DNA from: JACDDK01 sp038198445
Lineage (GTDB): Bacteria; Actinomycetota; Rubrobacteria; Rubrobacterales; Rubrobacteraceae
Reading direction: 5' to 3'
NCBI GenBank assembly: GCA_038198445.1
Contig: JBBPZZ010000151.1
Span: 1-29,999 of the forward strand
Length of the DNA stretch: 29,999 nt
Positions within the stretch are counted from its first letter, which is position 1. Each line of letters begins with the position of its first letter. Shown here piece after piece: positions 6,451-13,298 of the stretch. The position numbers were made by a program, and so were the translations under genes. The notes below the pieces were generated by a model, which saw only the letters and a list, made by a program, of their open reading frames with translations, ran no database searches and was not told the DNA's origin.

Positions 6451-7158
6451 GTGGAAACTTTCTTGTTGTGGATAGGTACTCTAGGCTTCATAGTAGCCAC
6501 CGCATACTTTGCTTTCCTGACGACGAAGGCTTCAGCGGGCCGGCATTTCTTCTACATTACGACCGCCATCGTAGCGGTCGCGGCGTTCTCCTACCTCATG
6601 ATGGCGACGGGGGCGGGGTCTACCAACGTCGGGGGTAGGGTTTTCTACTTCTTCCGCTACATTGACTGGCTTATCACCACGCCTCTTCTGCTGCTCGACC
6701 TTGCTCTTCTAGCCATTGCCAGTCCGCAACGGAACGTGGGCCTGATCGCAAGTCTGCTGGTATTGGACGTGGTTATGATCCTGACAGGCCTTCTTGCCGG
6801 CTCCAGGGCTTCGGGCTTCGGCAGAGGCTTCTGGTTCATAGTCAGCACCATCGCCCTCGTTGCTCTGCTCTACTTGCTCATAACTCAGATATTTCAGGCG
6901 GCAAGCAATCAGCCGCAGTCCGTGTCTCAAGTCTTCAGGACACTTGCCACCCTTACTCTGGTTCTATGGAGCCTCTACCCCATAGTGTGGCTGCTCGGCA
7001 CAGAGGGGTTCAACGCGGTTGGCTCGACCGGGGAGATATTTCTCTTCCTGATACTCGACTTCCTCGCCAAGATCGGCTTCGGGATCCTGCTGCTGACTAA
7101 CAGACAGGCGCTCGGCGAAGTGGGCGGTGGGCAGGCTCAGTCTAGCCGGGTCAGTTAG
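6451..7158 (+). CDS. Bacteriorhodopsin-like light-driven proton pump
   Basis: This seven-helix retinal protein has every key residue of haloarchaeal bacteriorhodopsin (BR numbers in brackets): R69 (82), D72 (85) as Schiff-base proton acceptor, T76 (89), D83 (96) as cytoplasmic donor, D106 (115), W173 (182), Y176 (185), D203 (212) and the retinal lysine K207 (216). The proton-release pair E185 (194) and E195 (204) is also kept with the same ten-residue spacing. The helix C motif is therefore D-T-D, that of an outward proton pump, and Leu at the BR Leu93 position favours green absorption. It resembles the thermostable pump described from Rubrobacter xylanophilus more than proteorhodopsin. The GTG start has GGGAGGAG upstream. 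No retinal-synthesis gene is in the window. It lies directly after the Asp23 operon and before a terminator. Confidence 0.96.
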   Translation: METFLLWIGTLGFIVATAYFAFLTTKASAGRHFFYITTAIVAVAAFSYLMMATGAGSTNVGGRVFYFFRYIDWLITTPLLLLDLALLAIASPQRNVGLIASLLVLDVVMILTGLLAGSRASGFGRGFWFIVSTIALVALLYLLITQIFQAASNQPQSVSQVFRTLATLTLVLWSLYPIVWLLGTEGFNAVGSTGEIFLFLILDFLAKIGFGILLLTNRQALGEVGGGQAQSSRVS

Positions 7159-7182
7159 CCAAACTTCAACTCGGACTTTTTT

Positions 7183-7209
7183 CGGCGGGTTCTTCGGGAC
7201 CCGCCGTTT
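7183..7209 (+). terminator. Rho-independent terminator after the rhodopsin gene
   Basis: An eight-base perfect stem (CGGCGGGT 7183-7190 with ACCCGCCG 7199-7206) closes an eight-base loop with TTCG and is followed by a short TTT. A run of six T residues also precedes it. It probably ends the transcript of the Asp23-rhodopsin unit. Confidence 0.7.
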
Positions 7210-7237
7210 CATGCCATAGATGGGCGCGGATTTCTCC

Positions 7238-7266
7238 TAGACACGTTACCCATGGTGCGGTAGCGT
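7238..7266 (+). promoter_or_regulatory. Possible promoter for the VanY-like gene
   Basis: TAGACA (7238-7243), a 17-base spacer and TAGCGT (7261-7266) form a moderate sigma-70-type promoter. The ATG follows the -10 element by seven bases, so the message could be leaderless. Confidence 0.35.
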
Positions 7267-7273
7267 TATCCGC

Positions 7274-8146
7274 ATGAACTCAGTTACGCGAAAGAGATCC
7301 CGCGCGGAGTACAGTGCCGCCAGACAGGACCGGCAGCGTAAACGCTGGCTCGCTTTTGCGCTGGTTCTGTTCTCCCTGCTCCTTGCCGGATATTTTCTCC
7401 TCAAAAGTACGCACTATACAGAGACGCAGGTTGCAACGGGAAACCCTGTCGTGGTCGAGAAGCCGCTGTCACCTCCCAACATCGGGGAAAAGAAAACCGA
7501 GAAACCCCGGCAAGTCTCTCGGAAAGAGTTGGCCGACTCTCCCCCGTTGCCGGACCCGGCCAGAAGCTGTGACGACCTGCGGGTGCTCGTAGACCAGAGC
7601 CATCCTCTCGATTATAACTACGTACCCGCCGACCTTATCTCCTTGAGCGCCTACGGGGTGCCGGTGCTTGAAGGAGACCCGCTAATGCGAGGTGAAGCCG
7701 CCGTTCACCTGAAAGCGCTTATCAAGGCAGCGGCGGCGGGTAACGAAGAACTAGTCGTAGCCTCTGCCTACAGGTCCTATGCGGATCAGCAAGCCTCCTA
7801 CGGCAAGTGGACCAACTTCTATGGGCAGGGCGCGGGGGGAATGAGCGCCCGCCCCGGATACAGCCAGCACCAACTCGGCACCGCTGTGGATTTCACCAAC
7901 GCGGACGCCGACTACAAGCTCTGGCAGCCGTTTGGAGAAACGACCGCGAGTTCCTGGCTCAAGAGCAATGCGCCGAAGTACGGCTACGTGCTTTCCTATC
8001 CTGAAGGCAAATACCATGAGACCGGATACCACTGGGAGCCCTGGCACTACCGTTATGTAGGAAAAGGGAACGTCAAGCGCATGGAGCAAAGCGGCCTGAG
8101 CCTCCAGGCGTTCCTGGCAAGAGAGGGCGTGTTGCCTCGCTGTTGA
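7274..8146 (+). CDS. VanY-type D-alanyl-D-alanine carboxypeptidase (M15B)
   Basis: This zinc peptidase would trim the terminal D-Ala from cell-wall pentapeptides outside the membrane. A basic N-terminus (1-24) and one helix (about 25-43) make it a signal-anchored extracytoplasmic enzyme. After a Pro-rich linker (50-95) comes the M15B domain with A-Y-R-S-Y (R167), S-Q-H199-Q-L-G-T-A-V-D206-F and E255-P-W-H258-Y-R. H199, D206 and H258 would bind zinc and E255 would be the catalytic base. No ribosome site precedes ATG 7274, and a possible -10 element lies seven bases upstream. Although named after vancomycin-resistance VanY, this is a common housekeeping wall enzyme; no van ligase or regulator is nearby. 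It converges on the TreT gene. Confidence 0.92.
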   Translation: MNSVTRKRSRAEYSAARQDRQRKRWLAFALVLFSLLLAGYFLLKSTHYTETQVATGNPVVVEKPLSPPNIGEKKTEKPRQVSRKELADSPPLPDPARSCDDLRVLVDQSHPLDYNYVPADLISLSAYGVPVLEGDPLMRGEAAVHLKALIKAAAAGNEELVVASAYRSYADQQASYGKWTNFYGQGAGGMSARPGYSQHQLGTAVDFTNADADYKLWQPFGETTASSWLKSNAPKYGYVLSYPEGKYHETGYHWEPWHYRYVGKGNVKRMEQSGLSLQAFLAREGVLPRC

Positions 8147-8226
8147 GAACGACCAAAGCTCTGTAAAGGGGAGTCCCGGCAAACTCGGGTCAGGTCCGTC
8201 TCTTTGGGAAAATGCCCGCGCTGTTG

Positions 8227-9477
8227 CTATACGCCAAGCAACTTGGCGAACAACTCGAGGTCGTCGCGCAAGAGCCGAGGGGTGAGGTAGTCTTTGCGGA
8301 CGTGTTCCTTGCCCCGGCGCCCCATCTCGGCGGCGAAATCCGGGTCCTTCAGCAGCTTGGCGCATGCGGCGGCGGCTTCGGGAACGGTGTCGACCAGGAT
8401 GCCCCCACCGGCCGCTACCTGCATCGGAATTCCACCTACCCTGCCCGCGACGAGCGGGCGCCCCTTCCAGAGCGCCTCGGCCACGACGAGCCCGAAGCCC
8501 TCACGGATGGATTTCTGGATCACTACGTCCGCCAGGGCTTGAAAGGCATTCACCTCTATCGCGCCGACGTTGGTGAGGTTCGAGAAGAGAAAGATGTCCT
8601 GGTCTCCGGAAGCATAGTTGACGGTCTTGTACCAGTAGTCCCAGCCTTCAGGATCGTCATGGGCCATCGAGCCGATCAGGACGAGCTGAAGTTCTGGGAC
8701 TTCCTCCTTTGCCGCCCGGTACGCGTCTATGACGCCAAGAGGGTCCTTCCAGGGATCGAAGCGGGAGACCTGAAGCATAAATGGTCTCTCGGTGTCCACG
8801 CCAAACTGGTTGACGATATAGCGGGCGTCATCGGCGGAGAGCGCCATGTTCTTCGGCGAGAGCGGGTCTATGGCCGGAGGGATCAGGGTGAGGTTCGGTA
8901 GTTCCACACCGGGAGGCGTGTACTCGTTCATGGTGTAGATCTGGGCATCGTAATCTACGATGTATGGAGACAGATAGTCGAGGACCCGCTTGTTCGGGGT
9001 CGAGGTATCTATGTGGCAGCGCCAGATCCACTTCGTCTCGGGAGAGAGGCCGCCGCTGAAATGCTTGAGAAGCGCGGGCTGCGGATCGTGGATGAACATT
9101 ATGTCCCACTCTTCTTGCGCCTCGACCAGCGCCTCGGCGGACTGACGATTGTACTCCTCATAAATGGCGCGTGACTCGATGGTCAGATCGTAGTCGGCGC
9201 CCTGTAAGGCATTGTGGAAGCCCTTGGTGACGTTGAAAAACGGCTCCGCACCGAACATCACGCCCCACTCGGCCTGCAGCCCAGCATCTCGCATTAGAGG
9301 GACCAATGTATACAATATCTCCGCGACTCCGCCTCCGAAGCTCGTCGCGTTAATGTGAAGTACCCGGACGCCATCGAGCCGCTCGCCGAGGTCCCGGATC
9401 TCATCGTAGAGTTCCCGCCGGACGATGCTACGATAGTCGGCGAGCGATTTGTTTCCAGGATTTACGCGTTGTAGCAC
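8227..9477 (-). CDS. treT: Trehalose synthase TreT (GT4 glycosyltransferase)
   Basis: TreT makes trehalose by transferring glucose from a nucleoside diphosphate sugar to free glucose. The GT-B fold and GT4 features are visible: the N-terminal acceptor region with H-I-N-A-T-S-F-G-G-G-V-A-E-I-L (about 41-55), the H-D-P-Q-P motif (about 131), V-S-R-F-D-P-W-K-D at the start of the donor domain, and the E-x7-E pair in R-E-G-F-G-L-V-V-A-E. At 416 residues it has the normal length. The GTG start has TAAGGA upstream. TreT from Rubrobacter xylanophilus is characterised, and trehalose is a main compatible solute there, so the gene fits a desiccation/osmotic stress neighbourhood. It is probably transcribed alone; a TTGCGC-N16-TATAAA sequence about 80 bases upstream is a weak promoter candidate. 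Confidence 0.93.
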   Translation of the reverse strand: MLQRVNPGNKSLADYRSIVRRELYDEIRDLGERLDGVRVLHINATSFGGGVAEILYTLVPLMRDAGLQAEWGVMFGAEPFFNVTKGFHNALQGADYDLTIESRAIYEEYNRQSAEALVEAQEEWDIMFIHDPQPALLKHFSGGLSPETKWIWRCHIDTSTPNKRVLDYLSPYIVDYDAQIYTMNEYTPPGVELPNLTLIPPAIDPLSPKNMALSADDARYIVNQFGVDTERPFMLQVSRFDPWKDPLGVIDAYRAAKEEVPELQLVLIGSMAHDDPEGWDYWYKTVNYASGDQDIFLFSNLTNVGAIEVNAFQALADVVIQKSIREGFGLVVAEALWKGRPLVAGRVGGIPMQVAAGGGILVDTVPEAAAACAKLLKDPDFAAEMGRRGKEHVRKDYLTPRLLRDDLELFAKLLGV

Positions 9478-9605
9478 GGCGTCCTTAGGGGGTTTGAGGT
9501 CAATATCAAATCCCGGTTACTTTATATTAAATAGCGGTAAGCGCGCAACCCTCTCGACGAGTCTATCGGAGATTGGATGCACTACAGTTTCCGGTGTCAG
9601 AGAAC

Positions 9606-10046
9606 CTATACGGCTTTGGCGGTGCGTCGGATCATCTTTAGGCGCGTTCCCCCGCCTGTACTGGAATCAAGGCTTACTTCGTCAACGAGATTCTGGATGA
9701 CGGCCAAGCCGAAGCCTCCCTGCTCGTGAGGTGTTTGCGTGAGTTTGTCGGCATCGAAGCCGCCGCCCTCGTCAACGACCGTGATCTCGACCGTTCCTGA
9801 CGATACTCTATACTCGATATCGAACCGCTCAACCGAGGCGTGGCGTATGACGTTGGTCGCGGCCTCCGTGACGGCCAACTTGAGGTCGTAGACGTCCTCG
9901 GACCCGAATCCGGCCATCTGACCGACCTGGGATACGACTAGCCGGGCCAGCAAAACGTACTCTGAACTGCTCGGGATTCTTAAAGAAATTGGGTCTGAAA
10001 GCCCGATCTCCTCTTCCCCCCTTGTCTCGGCTATCTCGCGGTTCAT
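9606..10046 (-). CDS. RsbW/SpoIIAB-like anti-sigma factor kinase
   Basis: This short GHKL ATPase (about 146 residues) is of the anti-sigma serine-kinase type, which holds a sigma factor and phosphorylates a STAS antagonist. Counting from the GTG at 10058, the N box is E65-A-A-T-N69-V-I-R-H, the G1 box D96-E-G-G-G-F-D, the G2 region G-G-F-G-L-A-V-I (114-121), and G-G-G-T-R-L near the end. It has no histidine-kinase dimerisation domain. I chose the ATG at 10046, which has GAGAGG upstream, over the GTG at 10058, which has none. No sigma factor or antagonist gene lies nearby, so its partner must be elsewhere. A stress-type promoter match lies upstream of it and of the Asp23 operon. Confidence 0.85.
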   Translation of the reverse strand: MNREIAETRGEEEIGLSDPISLRIPSSSEYVLLARLVVSQVGQMAGFGSEDVYDLKLAVTEAATNVIRHASVERFDIEYRVSSGTVEITVVDEGGGFDADKLTQTPHEQGGFGLAVIQNLVDEVSLDSSTGGGTRLKMIRRTAKAV

Positions 10047-10131
10047 TTGGCCTCTCACCCGCTCGAAGTCGGCCGCTGCTCTGATGGCCGCGGCCTTCTG
10101 AACGGCTCAGCTTTGCAACTTCGAGGATATC

Positions 10132-10156
10132 TTACCCACAGCTTTGCGAAGCTAAC
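10132..10156 (-). promoter_or_regulatory. Possible sigma-B-type promoter of the RsbW-like gene
   Basis: On the minus strand GTTAGC (10156-10151), 13 bases and GGGTAA (10137-10132) resemble the general-stress consensus, with the -10 part good and the -35 part weak. It starts about 80 bases upstream of the gene. Autoregulation by the controlled sigma factor is common for rsbW operons. Confidence 0.35.
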
Positions 10157-10167
10157 CAAGAGAACTA

Positions 10168-10183
10168 AAGCGTATAACCGCTT
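10168..10183 (-). terminator. Weak hairpin after the slipin gene
   Basis: AAGCG and CGCTT form a five-base stem with a six-base loop, followed on the minus strand by TTTAGTTCT. It may end slipin transcription just before the promoter of the RsbW-like gene, but stem and T-run are both short. Confidence 0.3.
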
Positions 10184-10218
10184 CGGTATAGAGGGTATGG
10201 AGGCGGCGCGTAACCTCT

Positions 10219-11133
10219 TTAACGAAGCTGCTCTTCAGAAAATTCTTCACTGGAAGGCTCACCCGGAGTCTTCCCGGCGGCCTGCTCGTAGAGTTGCTCC
10301 ACCACCTTCTTTTCCTTTGAAGACCTGTTAGCGTTGCCGTTGCCGGACCCGTTCGGTTGTTCCAGGTAAGGCTTAAAGAGATCGAGCGGGATAGGAAGGA
10401 TGATCGTGGAGTTCTGTTCGCTGGCAATCTCGCTCATCGTCTGAAATAGCCTGAGCTGCAGGGCTGTCGGAGTTTCGAGTACGTCGGCAGCCTGCCGCAG
10501 ACGCTCGGAGGCCTGGTATTCACCCTCGGCCGCTATGATCTTTGCCCGCCGCTCGCGCTCGCTCTCGGCCTGCCGGGCCATCGCCCGCTGCATCTGTTGC
10601 GGTATCTCGACGTCCTTGACCTCGACCACGCTCACTTTGATACCCCATGGATCTGTCTGATCGTCGATTATCTTCTGGAGCTCGTCGTTGATCTCCTCGC
10701 GGTTGATCAGCAGGTCATCGAGGTTCTTCTGTCCGATAACGCTCCTTAGCGTCGTCTGGGAGATCTGGCTCGTCGCCAGGACGTGATTCTCTACCTCTAT
10801 AACACTCTTGTTAGGATCCAAAACCCGGAAGTAGACTACGGCATTCACGCGGGCTGGCACGTTGTCGCGGGTTATGACGTCTTGCGGCGGCACGTCCATG
10901 GTTACGGTTCTCAAATCCACTTTCACCATGTTGTCCACGAACGGTATCAATAAGAAAAGCCCAGGTCCTTTAGGCCCGCCTTGAACCCGTCCGAGACGGA
11001 AGATCACACCGCGCTCGTATTCTTTCACTATCTTGATGGAACTAAGGACCACGGATACGAAAGCAATAGCGGCAAAGAGCAACACGATGCCGACGATACC
11101 AACCCCCACCGCCTGCACTAATCCGATACTCAC
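10219..11133 (-). CDS. Slipin (SPFH/Band 7 membrane protein)
   Basis: This 304-residue member of the stomatin/slipin group organises membrane microdomains and often regulates proteases or channels. An N-terminal helix (about 8-33) precedes the Band 7 domain, marked by I-V-K-E-Y-E-R-G-V-I-F-R-L-G-R, G-P-G-L-F-L-L-I-P-F-V-D, P-P-Q-D-V-I-T-R-D-N-V and P-Q-Q-M-Q-R-A-M-A-R-Q-A-E-S-E-R-E-R-R-A-K. A coiled-coil region and a polar tail with G-N-G-N repeats follow. The GTG start has AAGGAG about eleven bases upstream. Slipins are usually paired with NfeD; no NfeD gene is adjacent here. The upstream gene is closed by a strong terminator, so this is probably a single-gene unit. Confidence 0.92.
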   Translation of the reverse strand: MSIGLVQAVGVGIVGIVLLFAAIAFVSVVLSSIKIVKEYERGVIFRLGRVQGGPKGPGLFLLIPFVDNMVKVDLRTVTMDVPPQDVITRDNVPARVNAVVYFRVLDPNKSVIEVENHVLATSQISQTTLRSVIGQKNLDDLLINREEINDELQKIIDDQTDPWGIKVSVVEVKDVEIPQQMQRAMARQAESERERRAKIIAAEGEYQASERLRQAADVLETPTALQLRLFQTMSEIASEQNSTIILPIPLDLFKPYLEQPNGSGNGNANRSSKEKKVVEQLYEQAAGKTPGEPSSEEFSEEQLR

Positions 11134-11265
11134 GTGGAAGACACTCCTTCCGGGCTACGAGAACCTGACAATACGCTCTCTTGCGTGCCGTTGGCGGCAT
11201 CGGCCCATAGACTACCCTTCGTTGACTCGGATTGTACCATTGCTCACGGGTTGGCTATTCCGCGA

Positions 11266-11298
11266 ACAAAAAGAGGAGGCCGTTTCCAGCCTCCTCCG
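11266..11298 (-). terminator. Strong rho-independent terminator after the NlpC/P60 gene
   Basis: On the minus strand a perfect eight-base stem (GAGGAGGC with GCCTCCTC, loop TGGAAACG) is followed directly by TTTTTGTT. It lies 23 bases after the hydrolase stop codon. Confidence 0.9.
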
Positions 11299-11320
11299 AG
11301 CCTCTGATTTTCGTTGCTGC

Positions 11321-13051
11321 TTAGAGCAGGGTCTTGGCTCCAACGTATCCGCTGGACCAGATGCCCTCTTCGCGTACCACGGTGCCAGGGTACGGCGAGT
11401 GAATGGTAGTCCCATTGCCCGTAGCGATACCGACGTGGCTGATACCGCTGCCCTCGTCCCAGAAGACCAAGTCTCCCGCGGAGCCCGAGCCCGGCGAACC
11501 GTATCCGTACTGCCCCGCCGCGGAGTGCGGCAGGGAGATGCCAAACTTGGCGAAGACCAACATGGTCAGCCCCGAGCAGTCAACGCCGGAGCGCGAAGCC
11601 CCACCGTACACGTAGGGCACACCGAGCCAGGTCTGAGCCTCGGCGACCACCGCGCTCCCGCTGCTAGAGCTGCTGCCGCCAGAGGCCGGCGCGGACCCAC
11701 CACTCTGCTGGGAAGTTCCTCCAGAATCCGTAGCTGGCTGAGTAGCAGTGTCTTCTGCTGGCTGCCGCGCGGTCTCCGTAGTAGTTTGCTCCGCTGCTGC
11801 TTGGTCCGCTGCTGCTTGGTCCGCTGCTGCCTGATCCGCTGCTGCCTGGTCGGCTGCTGCCTGGTCCTGTTCGGCTTGCCGAGCGGCTCGTCTATCCGCC
11901 GCTGCCTGGTCCGCCGCTGCTTGCTGTGCTGCGCGCTCGGCGGCGGCCTTCTCGATGTCTGCCTGTTCAGCTTTCTGTTGGGCTTTCTCCGCCGCGGCCT
12001 TGCGCTCGGCGGCAGCCTGCTGCGCCGCGGCACGCTGGTCCGCGGCCTTTTGAGCCGTTGCCTGCTTCTGGGCAAGCTCGGCCTGACGTTGAGCCTTCTG
12101 CGCGGCGGCCTCTGCTGCCGCGGCCTTGTCCGCACGCTCGGCGGCACGCTGATCCGCGGCCTTCCGTTCAGCCTGGAGGTCTTTCTGAGAGCTTGCACCC
12201 GTGTCTGCTTGCTGTGCGACCCGAACCACCTGCGGTTGAGCAATCGGGGCGGGAGCAGGCGTGGACTTTGTTGGAGCGGGCTTCGTTGTTGGAGCGGGCT
12301 TCGTTGTTGACGCAGGCTTCGTTGTTGACGCAGGCTTCGTTGTTGGAGCGGGCTTCGTAACAGGCGCAGCGCTCGCGGCGACCGGCGCGGCTGCCACCTT
12401 CGCAGCGGCCCGAGCCTTGGCGGCCTGGCGCGCCTGCTGATCCTGGATAGCGGATTGGAGTTCTGAGTTCAGAGATCCCACGTATGCCTTTGCTTCAGCC
12501 TCGGCGTTCTCGGACTGCTCTTTCTGCTTGCTGGCATCCTGGAGGGTCGCGGCACGCTGATCGCGTTGATCCTGAAGTTTGGCTTGCTCGGTCTCTAGCT
12601 GGTTCTTGGCCTTGAGAACAGCCTCGAACTCGGCTCTCTCTTGACCAAGGATCTTCATCCACACGTCCAGGCGAGTCGCGAACTCCGAGAAGTCGTCTAC
12701 CCCGACTAGCACGTCAAGGAAGGCAACGTTTCCACTCTTATAGACTTGGGTGGCCCTGGTCTGCAGCCTCTGCTGAGAATCGGAAAGCTGCTTCTTGGTG
12801 TCCGCAAGTTTGCTGGAAGTCTTTTCCATGTCTTTGTCCAACTCGTTTAACTGGAACAAAGCATTGTTGTAAGACTCATACGATGCGCTCGACTCTTTCT
12901 GGATCTCAGTCAGGCGGTCCTGGGCGCTGCTAATTTCCGTTTGTTTGATCTGGAGGTTGTTCCTGGGGGCCGCTCCAGCGGATATCCCGGTCGCAAAGAC
13001 AACAATTAAAGCAAGTCCGAGAAACACGATGAATCTAGCCCTTTTAGGCAT
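11321..13051 (-). CDS. Secreted coiled-coil NlpC/P60 peptidoglycan hydrolase with repeats
   Basis: This 576-residue wall endopeptidase has a signal peptide (1-27, cut likely after A-G-A), a long coiled coil (about 30-210) like the regulatory coils of RipA/PcsB-type enzymes, an Ala/Pro linker with five T-K-P-A repeats, a second Ala/Gln/Lys-rich helical region (about 290-420) with five A-A-A-D-Q repeats, a Ser/Gly linker and the C-terminal NlpC/P60 domain (about 465-576). The catalytic triad is C492 (V-D-C-S-G-L), H539 (I-S-H-V-G-I-A) and H551. It would cut stem peptides, probably during cell separation, with the coil controlling access. The ATG start has GGAAGGAG about ten bases upstream. The gene has its own promoter region and a strong terminator. 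Skewed composition comes from the repeats rather than from transfer. Confidence 0.92.
   Translation of the reverse strand: MPKRARFIVFLGLALIVVFATGISAGAAPRNNLQIKQTEISSAQDRLTEIQKESSASYESYNNALFQLNELDKDMEKTSSKLADTKKQLSDSQQRLQTRATQVYKSGNVAFLDVLVGVDDFSEFATRLDVWMKILGQERAEFEAVLKAKNQLETEQAKLQDQRDQRAATLQDASKQKEQSENAEAEAKAYVGSLNSELQSAIQDQQARQAAKARAAAKVAAAPVAASAAPVTKPAPTTKPASTTKPASTTKPAPTTKPAPTKSTPAPAPIAQPQVVRVAQQADTGASSQKDLQAERKAADQRAAERADKAAAAEAAAQKAQRQAELAQKQATAQKAADQRAAAQQAAAERKAAAEKAQQKAEQADIEKAAAERAAQQAAADQAAADRRAARQAEQDQAAADQAAADQAAADQAAADQAAAEQTTTETARQPAEDTATQPATDSGGTSQQSGGSAPASGGSSSSSGSAVVAEAQTWLGVPYVYGGASRSGVDCSGLTMLVFAKFGISLPHSAAGQYGYGSPGSGSAGDLVFWDEGSGISHVGIATGNGTTIHSPYPGTVVREEGIWSSGYVGAKTLL
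11791..11865 (-). repeat. Five 15-base tandem repeats within the NlpC/P60 gene
   Basis: Five consecutive copies of CCGCTGCTGCYTGRT (plus-strand form, one or two differences each) encode repeated A-A-A-D-Q units. The exact period keeps the reading frame, so copy number can change without disrupting the gene. Confidence 0.9.
12271..12360 (-). repeat. Five 18-base tandem repeats within the NlpC/P60 gene
   Basis: Five copies of an 18-base unit (plus-strand form TTGGAGCGGGCTTCGTTG, with TTGACGCA variants in copies three and four) encode T-K-P-A-P-T / T-K-P-A-S-T units, a Pro-rich spacer between the coiled coil and the second helical region. Confidence 0.9.
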
Positions 13052-13298
13052 ACGTCCGGGCTCCTTCCCGTTGGATACTATTGCTTTGTGAGGGGATCTG
13101 GTTTTCGAATCCCCCCTCCTAAGCCGGGAACTTTAGAGAACCTCAACCCACCGCGCAATGCCCGAAACAGCGTAAAAACGCTCCGCAATCTCAAGAGATG
13201 GCTTAAATAAAGGGAATCACTGTTTCCTTCACGACACTGAATTTTAATAAAACTTAATACTCGTAATGTTCATGCAAAAACCGTGGCGTACCTGGGGT
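13052..13298 (-). promoter_or_regulatory. Promoter and long, possibly structured leader of the NlpC/P60 gene
   Basis: This AT-richer gap has on the minus strand GTTTTT (13281-13276), 13 bases and GAGTAT (13262-13257), close to a SigB/SigF promoter, leaving a leader of about 200 bases. Within the leader are two hairpins: AGCGT-TTT-ACGCT near 13168-13182 and GGGGAT with ATCCCC at 13092-13114. Actinobacterial wall-hydrolase genes are often preceded by the ydaO-type cyclic-di-AMP riboswitch, but I could not match that consensus here. Confidence 0.45.

Noticed and set aside
7274..8146. Vancomycin-resistance determinant
   Set aside because: Only a VanY-type carboxypeptidase is present; there is no vanH, D-Ala-D-Lac ligase, vanX or vanRS. 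Such enzymes are common in wall maintenance.
8159..8226. Terminator between the VanY-like and TreT genes
   Set aside because: Only a four-base CCCG/CGGG stem without a T-run is visible; too weak to annotate.
11033..12310. Open frame of 425 codons opposite the NlpC/P60 gene, rich in Cys and Leu
   Set aside because: It arises from the 15- and 18-base repeats and GC-rich codons of the real gene. The repeated C-C-L-V-R pattern mirrors the A-A-D-Q repeats on the other strand.
11791..12360. CRISPR-like array
   Set aside because: The repeats are contiguous, 15 and 18 bases long without unique spacers, and lie in frame inside a coding gene.
13052..13298. ydaO/cyclic-di-AMP riboswitch
   Set aside because: Gene context fits, but I could not find the conserved core in the minus-strand leader, so it is listed only as a possible structured leader.
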